This document shows positions 8,256 through 17,502 of a DNA stretch of 49,792 nucleotides, one piece after another. Made by a program: the position numbers and the translations under genes. Every line of letters begins with the position of its first letter. The stretch's first letter is position 1. Source of the DNA: an uncultured Enterobacteriaceae bacterium (GTDB lineage Bacteria > Pseudomonadota > Gammaproteobacteria > Enterobacterales > Enterobacteriaceae). The stretch lies in NCBI GenBank assembly GCA_936920625.1, contig CAKZHC010000046.1:1-49792 (forward strand), written 5' to 3'. The notes under the pieces are model-generated. The model ran no database searches, was not told where the DNA came from, and saw nothing but the letters and a program-made list of their open reading frames with translations.

Positions 8256-8567
8256 ATGTCGCTACGCACGATCCCTATCCGCAGAGCTGGTAACCGGGAC
8301 AACCTGTTCATGGGAGGTGATCGTGAACTGGTGATGTTCTCAGGGCTATTGGCCGTAGCACTTATTTTTAGCGCTCAGGATACTATTGCTACCGTATTCG
8401 GCATTGTGTTGTGGTTTGGATCACTTTTTGCGTGTCGGCTAATGGCAAAAGCCGATCCTAAAATGCGTTCCGTTTATCTGCGGCACCGACGCTATAAGTC
8501 GTACTATCCCGCCCGCAGCACGCCCTTTCGTGACAATACACCAAGCCAGGGGGCGCAATACAAATGA
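8256..8567 (+). CDS. trbD: TrbD, VirB3-like inner-membrane protein
   Basis: 103 residues, as in RP4. Small inner-membrane component that works with the TrbE ATPase. The N-terminus SLRTIPIRRAGNR...NLFMGGDREL is the VirB3 signature. Two hydrophobic stretches follow (MFSGLLAVALIFS and TIATVFGIVLWFGSLFA), then a basic tail. Its end overlaps the trbE start by four bases. Confidence 0.92.
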   Translation: MSLRTIPIRRAGNRDNLFMGGDRELVMFSGLLAVALIFSAQDTIATVFGIVLWFGSLFACRLMAKADPKMRSVYLRHRRYKSYYPARSTPFRDNTPSQGAQYK

Positions 8568-11104
8568 TTGAAGCAATCGCATGTACTATAGCTGCCCTCG
8601 GTATGGTACTACTGCTTATTCTGTTCATCCGAATCCGGAAGATTGATTCTGAACTGAAGCTGCAAAAGCACCGGTCTAAGGACGCAGGGCTGGCCGATCT
8701 GCTGAACTATGCCGCTGTTGTTGAGGATGGCGTGATCATAGGGAAAAATGGCTCTTTTATGGCTGCATGGCTGTATAAGGGCGATGATAATTCAAGCAGC
8801 ACCGACGAACAGCGGGCAATGGTATCGTTTCGTATTAATCAGGCGCTCGCTGGGCTGGGTAACGGCTGGATGGTTCATGTTGATGCTGTGCGCCGTCCAG
8901 CGCCCAGCTATTCTGACCGCCAGTTTTCATCATTCCCCGACCCGGTTTCAGCTGCAATTGATGAGGAACGTCGCCGTTTGTTTGAAAGCCTTGGAACTAT
9001 GTATGAGGGTTATTTCGTCATGACCGTCACGTGGTTTCCTCCGGTTTTGGCACAACGTAAGTTTGTCGAACTGATGTTTGATGATGATGCGGCAACGCTG
9101 GGGCAGAAAGAGCAAACCGGTGGCCTTATCGAGCAGTTTATGCGGGAAGTCAGTAACATCGAAAACCGGCTGTCACTGGCAGTCAAACTGACACGCCTGC
9201 GCAGTCAGAAGGTTATCAAAGAGGATGGCACAAGAGCCACTTATGATGATTTTCTCAGTTGGTTGCATTTCTGTATTACCGGGTTACATCACCCAATTCA
9301 ACTCTCGAACAATCCAATGTACCTTGATGTCTGCCTGGGCGGTCAGGAAATGTGGGGCGGAGTTGTGCCAAAAATCGGACGCCATTTCGTCCAGGCAGTC
9401 GCTATAGAAGGTTTTCCTCTTGAGTCCCATCCTGGCATTCTCTCCGCGCTGGCCGAGCTGTCGATTGAATATCGCTGGTCTACACGATTTATTTTCATGG
9501 ATCAGCATGAGTCCGTCAGGCATCTGGAGAAGTACCGTAAAAAATGGCGGCAGAAAATCAGAGGGTTTTTAGACCAAGTATTTAACACTCATTCCGGCTC
9601 GGTGGACCAGGATGCACTTTCGATGGTCCGGGATGCAGAAACCGCGATTGCCGATGTCAATAGCGGCTTAGTTGCCGTTGGCTACTATACCAGCGTTATT
9701 GTCCTGATGGATGAAAAGCGTGACTTTCTTGAACGCTCTGCCCGCCAGGTAGAAAAAATCATCAGTCGCCAGGGTTTTGCTGCGCGTGTCGAAACTATTA
9801 ACACGCTGGATGCTTTCCTGGGCAGTTTGCCCGGACACGGTGTTGAAAATGTGCGGCGGCCACTCATCAACACAATGAACCTGGCAGATCTGCTGCCAAC
9901 CAGCTCAATATGGACCGGTAGCCCCAACGCACCGTGCCCAATGTATCCACCTTTATCACCGGCACTAATGCACTGCGTCACTCAGGGGGCTACGCCATTC
10001 CGGCTCAATCTGCATGTGCGTGATCTCGGGCATACTTTTATGTTCGGTCCAACTGGGGCGGGTAAATCAACCCATCTCTGCCTTATTGCCGCACAGCTCC
10101 GCCGCTACACTGGCATGTCGATCTACGCTTTCGACAAGGGCATGTCGATGTATCCGTTAACCAGGGCAGTTAACGGCCTGCACTTCTCAGTTGCAGCAGC
10201 AGATGATGATCATCTGGCTTTCTGCCCGTTGCAGTTCCTTGAAACCAAAGGGGATCGCGCCTGGGCGATGGAGTGGATAGACACTATCCTCGCACTGAAT
10301 GGCGTGGAAACCACGCCCGCCCAGCGTAACGAAATTGGCCATGCAATAATGAGTATGCATTCCAGTGGGGCCCGCACACTATCAGAGTTTTCCGTCACTA
10401 TTCAGGATGAACAAATTCGTGAGGCAATTCACCACTACACCGTAGATGGCTCTATGGGATATTTGCTGGATGCTGAAGAAGATGGCCTTGCTCTTTCCAA
10501 TTTCTCTACATTTGAAATCGAAGAGTTAATGAATCTGGGTGAGAAATATGCGTTGCCAATACTGTTGTATCTGTTCCGGCGCATTGAGCGCAGCCTGAAA
10601 GGCCAGCCCGCAGTTATTATCCTCGATGAAGCCTGGCTGATGCTGGGTCATCCTGCCTTCCGTGCCAAAATCAGAGAGTGGTTCAAGGTACTGCGTAAAG
10701 CAAATTGTCTGGTGCTCATGGCTACACAGAGTCTGTCTGATGCAGTTAACTCGGGTATTTTGGATGTGATCGTAGAATCGACTGCGACCAAAATTTTCCT
10801 GCCTAATATTTATGCCCGCGATGAGGATACATCAGTCCTCTACCGTCGTATGGGTCTCAATGCGCGGCAAATCGAAATCCTGGCTACGGCCGTTCCAAAG
10901 CGTCAGTACTACTACGTGTCAGAAAATGGTCGCCGTCTTTATGACCTTGCCCTTGGCCCCCTTGCTCTTGCTTTTGTTGGCGCATCGGATAAAGAGTCTG
11001 TCGCCGCAATTAAGCAAATGGAAGCTAAGTTTGGTGATACTTGGATATATGAATGGCTTGCCAGCCGTGGGCTAAACCTTAACGATTATCTGGAGGCGGC
11101 ATGA
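8564..11104 (+). CDS. trbE: TrbE, VirB4-type ATPase
   Basis: 846 residues (RP4 TrbE about 850). The largest type IV secretion ATPase, at the inner-membrane base. An N-terminal hydrophobic segment (TIAALGMVLLLILFIRI) anchors it. The C-terminal RecA-like domain has Walker A GPTGAGKSTH near residue 500, Walker B AVIILDEAWLML near 686, and the later ATQSLSD motif. Start and stop overlap trbD and trbF by ATGA. Full length, no sign of damage. Confidence 0.95.
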   Translation: MIEAIACTIAALGMVLLLILFIRIRKIDSELKLQKHRSKDAGLADLLNYAAVVEDGVIIGKNGSFMAAWLYKGDDNSSSTDEQRAMVSFRINQALAGLGNGWMVHVDAVRRPAPSYSDRQFSSFPDPVSAAIDEERRRLFESLGTMYEGYFVMTVTWFPPVLAQRKFVELMFDDDAATLGQKEQTGGLIEQFMREVSNIENRLSLAVKLTRLRSQKVIKEDGTRATYDDFLSWLHFCITGLHHPIQLSNNPMYLDVCLGGQEMWGGVVPKIGRHFVQAVAIEGFPLESHPGILSALAELSIEYRWSTRFIFMDQHESVRHLEKYRKKWRQKIRGFLDQVFNTHSGSVDQDALSMVRDAETAIADVNSGLVAVGYYTSVIVLMDEKRDFLERSARQVEKIISRQGFAARVETINTLDAFLGSLPGHGVENVRRPLINTMNLADLLPTSSIWTGSPNAPCPMYPPLSPALMHCVTQGATPFRLNLHVRDLGHTFMFGPTGAGKSTHLCLIAAQLRRYTGMSIYAFDKGMSMYPLTRAVNGLHFSVAAADDDHLAFCPLQFLETKGDRAWAMEWIDTILALNGVETTPAQRNEIGHAIMSMHSSGARTLSEFSVTIQDEQIREAIHHYTVDGSMGYLLDAEEDGLALSNFSTFEIEELMNLGEKYALPILLYLFRRIERSLKGQPAVIILDEAWLMLGHPAFRAKIREWFKVLRKANCLVLMATQSLSDAVNSGILDVIVESTATKIFLPNIYARDEDTSVLYRRMGLNARQIEILATAVPKRQYYYVSENGRRLYDLALGPLALAFVGASDKESVAAIKQMEAKFGDTWIYEWLASRGLNLNDYLEAA

Positions 11105-11880
11105 GTTTTATTGGCACCAATCCGGGCTCAAATGCAAAGAAACCCGATGACCATTACTCTCCAGACTTATCCCGCTCCGGTGGAAATATGGATAGTAGTC
11201 AGTACAGGGGAGAGGGCGAAAACCCATATCTGACAGCCCGCCGTACTTGGAATTACCATGTGGGCTCTGTGGTGTCCTCGCGTCAGACTTGGCAGGTTAT
11301 TGGTATTTTATCGCTATTGATCTCTCTCGCCAGCGTTGGAGGAGCAATCTATATTGGCAGCCAGTCCAGATTTATCCCGTATGTCATCGAAGTTGACAAG
11401 CTGGGGCAAGCTGTTGCATCCGGGCCCATCGCTGCAACCACCAAGACCGACCCCCGTGTAGTAAAGTCGGTTGTGGCATCTTTCATCACGAATGCTCGTA
11501 TGGTAACCCCGGATGTTGCCTTACAACGCAAAGCTATTTTTAGTGTGTACTCGCACCTCGCAACAAATGCTCCAGCCACAGCGAAAATGAACGAATGGCT
11601 GAATGGTAGTGAAGATTCCAACCCGTTTGTTCGAGCTGCTAAGGAAATGGTAGACATCCAAATTGCCTCAGTGCTGTCACAGTCACCTGATACATGGCAG
11701 GTAGAGTGGATCGAAACCAAGCGAGACCGCCAGGGTATTGTTCAGGATAAACCGATTAATATGCGCGCACTGGTTACAGTCTACACCGTTGAACCAAGCG
11801 CGAACACGTCAGAAGATCAAATACGTAATAACCCGCTGGGGGTGTACGTACGTGATTTTTCCTGGGTGCGCCTTCTGTAA
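11101..11880 (+). CDS. trbF: TrbF, VirB8-like inner-membrane protein
   Basis: 259 residues (RP4 260). Bitopic inner-membrane assembly protein. A cytoplasmic N-terminus (1-60) with NPYLTARRTWNYHVGS is followed by one transmembrane helix (VIGILSLLISLASVGGAIYIG) and a periplasmic VirB8 domain. The N-terminal coding start overlaps trbE by four bases. The C-terminus YVRDFSWVRLL is typical of the family. Confidence 0.93.
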   Translation: MSFIGTNPGSNAKKPDDHYSPDLSRSGGNMDSSQYRGEGENPYLTARRTWNYHVGSVVSSRQTWQVIGILSLLISLASVGGAIYIGSQSRFIPYVIEVDKLGQAVASGPIAATTKTDPRVVKSVVASFITNARMVTPDVALQRKAIFSVYSHLATNAPATAKMNEWLNGSEDSNPFVRAAKEMVDIQIASVLSQSPDTWQVEWIETKRDRQGIVQDKPINMRALVTVYTVEPSANTSEDQIRNNPLGVYVRDFSWVRLL

Positions 11881-11898
11881 TGACAAGAGCTGGCAACT

Positions 11899-12801
11899 AT
11901 GAATAAGAACTTTTTTATTGTAATCCTCGGTGCAGCAATGCTGATGTCTGTGCTGGCGCCAGTTGCTCATGCGGATGATCTTGCTGATGAGTATTTTTCT
12001 GGCGAAAATCCCAAATTGACGAAACAGGAGCTTCGCGCACTTGCTATCGCCAGACAGTGGAAAGCAGGATCCGCAGCCAAAGGGAATCCGATAGCCGGCC
12101 GTAATGGTTCAGTGCAATTCGTGTTTGGTGCACAAGAAGCCAGCGTTGTCTGCGCTGTACTTCAGGTATGCGATATCTCTCTGCAACACGGGGAACAAGT
12201 AAACTCAGTTCAGTTGGGTGACTCAGCCCGATGGAATGTAGAGCCCGCCATTTCTGGCTCAGGCGGCGCTGAAGTGCAACACCTTCTTGTCAAGCCACTC
12301 GATGTGAATCTGGAAACCAGCCTGGTTGTCACGACTAACCGCCGGAGTTATCACATGCGGCTGCGATCCCATCGTAGCGAATATATGCCGCAGGTCTCTT
12401 TCATTTATCCCGAAGAGACCCTTGCAAAGTGGAACATGATTCGCACCCGTGAGAAGCAGCATCAGGAAAAAAACACTATCCCTACAACCGGGGAGTACTT
12501 GGGTAACCTGTCATTTGACTATGATGTGTCTGGTTCTGCACCGTGGAAACCGGTACGTGTCTATGATGATGGTCATAAAACCATCATCCAGATGCCAGGT
12601 TCAATGCAGCAGACCGAAGCACCGACACTACTGGTCGTCCGTAAAGCTGGTGCCATGTTTACCGACCCGGAAAACGTCATGGTTAATTACCGAGTTCAGG
12701 GAGACCGCTACATAGTGGATATAGTGCTGGATAAGGCAATCCTCATTGCGGGTGTTGGCCGTAATCAGGACAAAATTACCATTACCCGGAGGACTAAATA
12801 A
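11899..12801 (+). CDS. trbG: TrbG, VirB9-like channel protein
   Basis: 300 residues. Periplasmic/outer-membrane core-complex protein. A signal peptide ends APVAHA. The N-terminal VirB9 domain carries the beta-rich LVKPLDVNLETSLVVTTNRRSYHMRLRS motif, and the C-terminal domain carries FDYDVSGSAPWKPVRVYDDG. It partners TrbH (VirB7-like) and TrbI (VirB10-like), encoded next. Its stop overlaps the trbH ATG by one base. Confidence 0.93.
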   Translation: MNKNFFIVILGAAMLMSVLAPVAHADDLADEYFSGENPKLTKQELRALAIARQWKAGSAAKGNPIAGRNGSVQFVFGAQEASVVCAVLQVCDISLQHGEQVNSVQLGDSARWNVEPAISGSGGAEVQHLLVKPLDVNLETSLVVTTNRRSYHMRLRSHRSEYMPQVSFIYPEETLAKWNMIRTREKQHQEKNTIPTTGEYLGNLSFDYDVSGSAPWKPVRVYDDGHKTIIQMPGSMQQTEAPTLLVVRKAGAMFTDPENVMVNYRVQGDRYIVDIVLDKAILIAGVGRNQDKITITRRTK

Positions 12802-13280
12802 TGCGTAATCTTGCCTCCGTCATGGTTCTGTCTGTTGCCCTTGCCAGCCTTACTGGTTGTGCGCCGACATCTCCTTATGGCAATTTCGTCAAAGAACCGG
12901 TGGCGGGTCTTGATCAGAATAAGATTGCCAACGATACCTTACAGCAGCTTGTAACACTGTACTCGCCCGCAAGAACCCAGTTTGAGCTGCAACAACCAAC
13001 GACTGACCCTTATGGCCATGCTTTGGTCGAGAACCTTCGAGCCAAAGGATACGCTATTCAGGAATTTAACTCAGGGGGAAAAGCGGTAAAAGGGAAGAAG
13101 GCTCCACGGAGAGGGTCAGCTCGTACAGCGAGCCTGCCGCTATGTTACATTTTCGATCAGACTGTCGGTATGGACCTGTACCGGATCACTGTCATGGTTG
13201 GTGATCAGTCCGTAACACGACTTTACGTTCCGCAGGACGGCACGACAGTTCCGGCCGGTTACTGGGTGCGCAAGGAGTAA
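12801..13280 (+). CDS. trbH: TrbH, outer-membrane lipoprotein of the core complex
   Basis: 159 residues (RP4 160). A lipobox LTGC puts the lipidated Cys at position 20. The position between trbG and trbI fits the VirB7-like role of anchoring the core complex. The mature part is mostly polar with a basic patch (KGKKAPRRGSARTA). Confidence 0.9.
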   Translation: MRNLASVMVLSVALASLTGCAPTSPYGNFVKEPVAGLDQNKIANDTLQQLVTLYSPARTQFELQQPTTDPYGHALVENLRAKGYAIQEFNSGGKAVKGKKAPRRGSARTASLPLCYIFDQTVGMDLYRITVMVGDQSVTRLYVPQDGTTVPAGYWVRKE

Positions 13281-13284
13281 GATT

Positions 13285-14736
13285 ATGGCCAATAACAACA
13301 CCAGAGATAAAACGACATTAGCAAGTGCTATGTCAAAAAAATCAGGTGTACGGCGGGTTAATAATCGTCCCTTATACATCCTGTTAGGCATTCTGGGTGC
13401 GTTTCTTCTGGTTATGATAATGGTCGCGAATAATCGTGGTACGAAACGAAAAATTCCCGGTCAGTGTTCAGCTGATAAAACAGGGAGTACTTCTACTCTT
13501 GCCAGCAAAATTGCGGGGGACCATACAGAAGGTATAATCCAGCCAGCTGTTACTCCAGTAGAGTCGGGAGCAGCTCCGCCGATAAAAATGGGGGAGCCGG
13601 ATCACCCCCCCGTGCCTTTCGAAGTGCCCTCTGATTTTCTTGATATGCTTCCCAAACCGGTGCAAAACATCGGTAGACCAGCCGCGCCGAAACAAGATGA
13701 TAAAGTGCAGCGCATTCCGGATGGTGAGCTTGAACGCATTCGTACGGAAAAGATGCAATTCCTACAGGAAGCGATTAAGGCAAAAACAGGTGTGAATATT
13801 TCCATACCACAGCGAAGCAACCCGGTTTCTGCCCAAGGCACACAACAAACTTACGAAGATAAGCTTAACCAGCGGATGGCAGAGTTACAGCGGGAAACTA
13901 CGTCCCTGGAAAATCAAGATCCCTCCGATATCTATATGTCCCAGTTAAAAAAAATGAAGGATGCGGGGCTGATGGATGGTCAGAGCAGCGGCTTCGATGG
14001 TTCATCATTCGTCACAGCGAGCACCCCCTCCAGGAATGTTAACAGTAATGGTTACAAACAGTTTGATAACAAGGGAAGCGATCGCTGGCAGCTCAATACC
14101 AGCATGGAAGCCCCGCGTTCGTTATTCGAGCTGCGTGCCGGCTTTGTCGTGCCGGGCATAATGATTTCGGGAATCAACTCTGATCTGCCAGGGCAGATTA
14201 TGGCGCAGGTATCGCAAAACGTTTATGACACTGCTACCGGTAAATATCTGTTAATCCCGCAAGGCTCTCGCCTCGTCGGTTCCTATTCGAGCAGTGTACT
14301 CTATGGTCAGTCACGGGTGCTTGTGGCCTGGCAGCGGATTGTTTTCCCGGATGGCAAAGCAATGGATATTGGCTCAATGCCAGGCGGGGACGGCGCGGGA
14401 TATTCCGGCTTTAACGATAAGGTGAACAATCATTACTTCCGCTTGTTCTCATCTGCGTTACTAATGTCGGGTATCACAGCTGGTGTTGCATACTCTCAGG
14501 ATCGGAACGGCAGCAATAAAGGTCCAACTGCTAACGGATCCACGTCGCAGTCGATGAACGATATGATGAGTGCAGCTCTTGGCCAGCAACTAGGGCAGGT
14601 TACGGCACAGTTGATTGCTAAAAACCTCAACATTTCGCCAACGATCGAAATTCGCCCCGGTTACCGCTTCAACATCATCGTTACAAAGGATATAACTTTT
14701 TCAAAGCCATACCAATCATTTGATTATCGACACTAG
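13285..14736 (+). CDS. trbI: TrbI, VirB10-like energy-sensing core protein
   Basis: 483 residues. Spans inner to outer membrane. A short cytoplasmic N-terminus precedes one transmembrane helix (PLYILLGILGAFLLVMIMVANN, about 31-52). A proline- and charge-rich periplasmic linker runs to about 270. The VirB10 beta-barrel domain follows, with the LFELRAGFVVPGIMISGINSDLPGQ segment, LIPQGSRLVGSY and the C-terminal RPGYRFNIIVTKDI. AAGGAG lies upstream of the ATG. Confidence 0.94.
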   Translation: MANNNTRDKTTLASAMSKKSGVRRVNNRPLYILLGILGAFLLVMIMVANNRGTKRKIPGQCSADKTGSTSTLASKIAGDHTEGIIQPAVTPVESGAAPPIKMGEPDHPPVPFEVPSDFLDMLPKPVQNIGRPAAPKQDDKVQRIPDGELERIRTEKMQFLQEAIKAKTGVNISIPQRSNPVSAQGTQQTYEDKLNQRMAELQRETTSLENQDPSDIYMSQLKKMKDAGLMDGQSSGFDGSSFVTASTPSRNVNSNGYKQFDNKGSDRWQLNTSMEAPRSLFELRAGFVVPGIMISGINSDLPGQIMAQVSQNVYDTATGKYLLIPQGSRLVGSYSSSVLYGQSRVLVAWQRIVFPDGKAMDIGSMPGGDGAGYSGFNDKVNNHYFRLFSSALLMSGITAGVAYSQDRNGSNKGPTANGSTSQSMNDMMSAALGQQLGQVTAQLIAKNLNISPTIEIRPGYRFNIIVTKDITFSKPYQSFDYRH

Positions 14737-14747
14737 GGAGAAATAGT

Positions 14748-15542
14748 ATGAAACACCGTTTTTTCATTAAAATCGCCCAAATTATTACCCTGAGTACTGT
14801 CTGCATCTTGCCAGCACAGGCAATATTGCCAGTTTTTGACTGGACTAATATTGCGCAAAATACCGTTACTGCTGCCACTTCTGTTAAAAATTATCTTCAA
14901 CAGGCTAAGCAGTTCTATGATCAGCTACAGCAGTTCCAAAGGCAGGTCGATTATTACAAAACTCAGATAAATTATTACAAACAGATGGCGCAGAACCCGA
15001 AGGATTTCAGCTGGAGTAATGTAAAAATGACTTACGCTAATCTGGTTGATACAGGTAACGATCTGAAGAAACAGAAAGAAAAAATAGATAAATTCAGAAA
15101 AAGTGATAATTACAAGAAAATGTCGTGCCTCTTTTCATCAGATAGAAAGTGTACCGATAAAGAGATAGCGGAGTTATCAAAAGTAGCAGAAGAGAACGAA
15201 GCCTTAAACACGCAATCGCAAATAGTGGCTGCCGATGCTGTGTTGAAAAATGTCGATGCTCAGGGAGAGAATCTGGATAAAGACGTCAAAAAACTCGAGA
15301 AATTGCAAACATCTGCAGAATCTGCTAAGGGGCAAGTGGAAGCGATTCAATATACCAATCAGCTCGCCAGTACGCAGTCGAGCCAGCTCATACAGATTCG
15401 CAGTTTGTTAATGGCACAACAGACCGCAGAAGCGCTTCGGATGAAGGCTGAAGCAGAAAAAAAGGCGACTGAACAGGTGGCAACACAATTTTTCACGGAC
15501 GCTGAATTCCAGGAAAGTACGCCAAAATCAAGGAAATTCTGA
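14748..15542 (+). CDS. trbJ: TrbJ, VirB5-like minor pilus protein
   Basis: 264 residues. Secreted, probably at the pilus tip. The signal peptide ends ILPAQA. The mature N-terminus VFDWTNIAQNTVTAATSVKN...QAKQFYDQLQQFQRQ is the family mark. The rest is helical and rich in Lys, Gln and Glu, as expected for a coiled-coil adhesin. In IncP plasmids trbK (entry exclusion lipoprotein) follows; here a different small ORF or hairpin occupies that place. Confidence 0.92.
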   Translation: MKHRFFIKIAQIITLSTVCILPAQAILPVFDWTNIAQNTVTAATSVKNYLQQAKQFYDQLQQFQRQVDYYKTQINYYKQMAQNPKDFSWSNVKMTYANLVDTGNDLKKQKEKIDKFRKSDNYKKMSCLFSSDRKCTDKEIAELSKVAEENEALNTQSQIVAADAVLKNVDAQGENLDKDVKKLEKLQTSAESAKGQVEAIQYTNQLASTQSSQLIQIRSLLMAQQTAEALRMKAEAEKKATEQVATQFFTDAEFQESTPKSRKF

Positions 15543-15718
15543 TGAGGTCCAGGCATGGCGGGTCTGCCATGCCTGAGATTAGCAATGTGAATCGCATCAT
15601 TGTAATGCCAGGAAAATCGCCAGCCAGCAAGAATGGCAGCAACTTTATACACTCTATGCCGGGTAACCAGGCCCGAAGGCTGGCGAGTACGAGCCCAGCG
15701 GACTCTTGTAACTGGTGA
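15542..15718 (+). CDS. Small ORF in the trbK position (uncertain)
   Basis: 58 codons starting at an ATG that overlaps the trbJ stop (TGATG) and ending 11 bases before trbL. The product begins MRSRHGGSAMPEISNV and has no lipobox or signal peptide, so it is not a recognisable TrbK. The overlap favours translation, but the first part of the frame is also a perfect hairpin, so the ORF may be incidental. Confidence 0.35.
   Translation: MRSRHGGSAMPEISNVNRIIVMPGKSPASKNGSNFIHSMPGNQARRLASTSPADSCNW
15551..15574 (+). other. Intra-operon hairpin between trbJ and trbL
   Basis: AGGCATGGC and GCCATGCCT form a perfect 9-bp stem with a 6-base loop, without a following T-run. It is more likely an mRNA-stabilising or processing element that sets the trbJ/trbL ratio than a full terminator. 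Confidence 0.6.
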
Positions 15719-15729
15719 GGTTCTGATAG

Positions 15730-17271
15730 ATGAAAATGCCACCAATCCTTAAAACTGCTTCATATGGATTATCCTGCCTGGCTCTCTTTGTGGCGCTTCC
15801 GGCATATGCCAAGTTCTCCAGTTTCAATCTGATGGATAGAATTCTAGATAAATATCAGGCTGAAACCCAAAAATGGATAGAAGCGTTTACCACGGCAGCA
15901 AGCTGGCTGTTCTGGACGCTGGCAATAATTTCAATGATCTGGACTTTTGGCACAATGGCCTTGCGAAAAGCCGATCTTGGAGAGTTTTTTGCGGAATTTG
16001 TTCGTTTCACAATTTTTACTGGCTTCTTCTGGTGGCTGCTTACCAGCAGTGTTGGCAGCACTCTAGGTACTGGCTTTGTAACCGATATTTTCAGCTCGCT
16101 ACAACAGCTGGCGGGTAAGGCCGGTAATATAGATAATAAATACATGTCACCATCTGGTATGGTCGATATTGGGTTTAAATTGCTCATCAATGTAGTAAAG
16201 AAAAGTTCCATTCTGGCGCCACTTAATGCCCTGATTGCTATTGTCGTTGCTTCTATTATTCTCGTACTTCTTGCGCTGATTGGGGTAAACATCCTGATAC
16301 TGATGTGTTCCTGCTGGCTGCTTGCTTACTGTGGTATATTTTTTCTTGGATTTGGCGGGTCACGCTGGACCTCAGACATCGCAATTAATTACTACAAGAC
16401 GGTGCTGGCCGCCGCTGCCCAGCTGATGACAATGCTACTTTTGGTCAGCATCGGTAAAGATTTCCTCTCTGTTAACATATCCAAAACAACACTACTGATA
16501 TTCAGTAAAGTTAATCTTACGGAAATGTATGTCATGCTCGTCGCAGTGATAACGCTGTATATACTGACGACCAAAGTCCCCACAATGGTTTCTGGAATCA
16601 TCACTGGCTCCAATCTCGGAAACACTAACACTGGTGCGGCGGGACTGGCTGCTGCTGCTGCTATGGCCGCGCCTGCTGTCGCTGCGGCGACCGGGGGCGC
16701 AGTGGGTGGTTATACCAGTACGCAAATTCTGTCGTCACTTTTATCATCGAGTAGTGAGAAAACGGAATCGACTTCCGATACGTCATCAGGCATGTTCGAT
16801 TCGATAAATGATACGAGTGGTTCAGGTGGTGAAAGTTCCGGTATTACTGGCAGTTCGCCTTTCGCGCAGGCAGCGGGTTTCGGCGCTGCCCTGGCTGCTA
16901 CTATTGATAGCGCCACTGGTGACCAGGGAGAAAATAACAGTTTGACAGATGGCAGATCCCAGGAAGGCGGCGCATCTGGCGATGGAGCCCAGAATAGCAA
17001 TACATCAGTCAATAGTGACCAAAGTAGCAGCACATCTGGCGGGGGTGACCAGGGGAGCGGCGCTATGATTAGCGACAGCAGCCAGGGTCAGGCAGATACT
17101 GGAGGCTTTAGTTCTGGTGGTCAGCAACAGATGGAAAGTATTGGGGCTAGTATGGAAGGGCAGGGTGGCAGCGATAACAGCTTAAGCATGAGCCAGGCTG
17201 CCAGTATGAAATCGGGTGCATCGTCCTCTGACGTTGATTCTGAGGTTGCCGCATTTCGTGACAGAGGGTGA
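15730..17271 (+). CDS. trbL: TrbL, VirB6-like polytopic membrane protein
   Basis: 513 residues. A signal-like N-terminus (LALFVALPAYA) is followed by about six hydrophobic segments between 50 and 290 (for example TAASWLFWTLAIISMIWTFG, IAIVVASIILVLLALIGVNILI, VMLVAVITLYILTTKV). A long Ser/Gly/Gln-rich low-complexity tail runs from about 300 to 513. This is the inner-membrane channel component, and the tail is usual for TrbL. GAGG precedes the ATG. It is the last trb gene: an IS6-type end starts 15 bp after the stop, where trbM and trbN would be expected. Confidence 0.93.
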   Translation: MKMPPILKTASYGLSCLALFVALPAYAKFSSFNLMDRILDKYQAETQKWIEAFTTAASWLFWTLAIISMIWTFGTMALRKADLGEFFAEFVRFTIFTGFFWWLLTSSVGSTLGTGFVTDIFSSLQQLAGKAGNIDNKYMSPSGMVDIGFKLLINVVKKSSILAPLNALIAIVVASIILVLLALIGVNILILMCSCWLLAYCGIFFLGFGGSRWTSDIAINYYKTVLAAAAQLMTMLLLVSIGKDFLSVNISKTTLLIFSKVNLTEMYVMLVAVITLYILTTKVPTMVSGIITGSNLGNTNTGAAGLAAAAAMAAPAVAAATGGAVGGYTSTQILSSLLSSSSEKTESTSDTSSGMFDSINDTSGSGGESSGITGSSPFAQAAGFGAALAATIDSATGDQGENNSLTDGRSQEGGASGDGAQNSNTSVNSDQSSSTSGGGDQGSGAMISDSSQGQADTGGFSSGGQQQMESIGASMEGQGGSDNSLSMSQAASMKSGASSSDVDSEVAAFRDRG

Positions 17272-17286
17272 TAACTAAGCTTGAGA

Positions 17287-17486
17287 GGCACTGTTGCAAA
17301 GATCCGGTAAAGGGGTGCTTTCCTGATGATTCCGTCAAAAGGTGCATCTGTACGGTTTACGCCACTATTAAAGCGGTTAAGTGATGCATACGGACAGGCA
17401 GAATAGGACATCCACAGGGATGTGGTGTGGCTGGGGGGATAAGGTTTTGACCTCCAGCCTCTTTTGAAGCCAGACTGCAACAGTTC
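17287..17486. mobile_element. IS6-family terminal scar after trbL
   Basis: GGCACTGTTGCAAA at 17287-17300 is identical to the 14-bp IS26 terminal repeat. An imperfect inverted partner, CTGCAACAGTTCC, lies at about 17474-17486. The 170 bases between do not translate into recognisable transposase. This looks like the leftover of an IS-mediated deletion joining trbL to the leuD end. Confidence 0.6.
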
Positions 17487-17502
17487 CTATTATTCAATAT
17501 TG

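Noticed and set aside
15551..15574. Strong hairpin after trbJ as an operon terminator
   Set aside because: It has no T-run, and trbL, needed for the same apparatus, follows on the same strand.
17287..17486. Complete miniature transposable element bounded by IS26-like ends
   Set aside because: The right end matches only 11 of 14 bases and no target duplication is visible, so a deletion scar is the safer reading.
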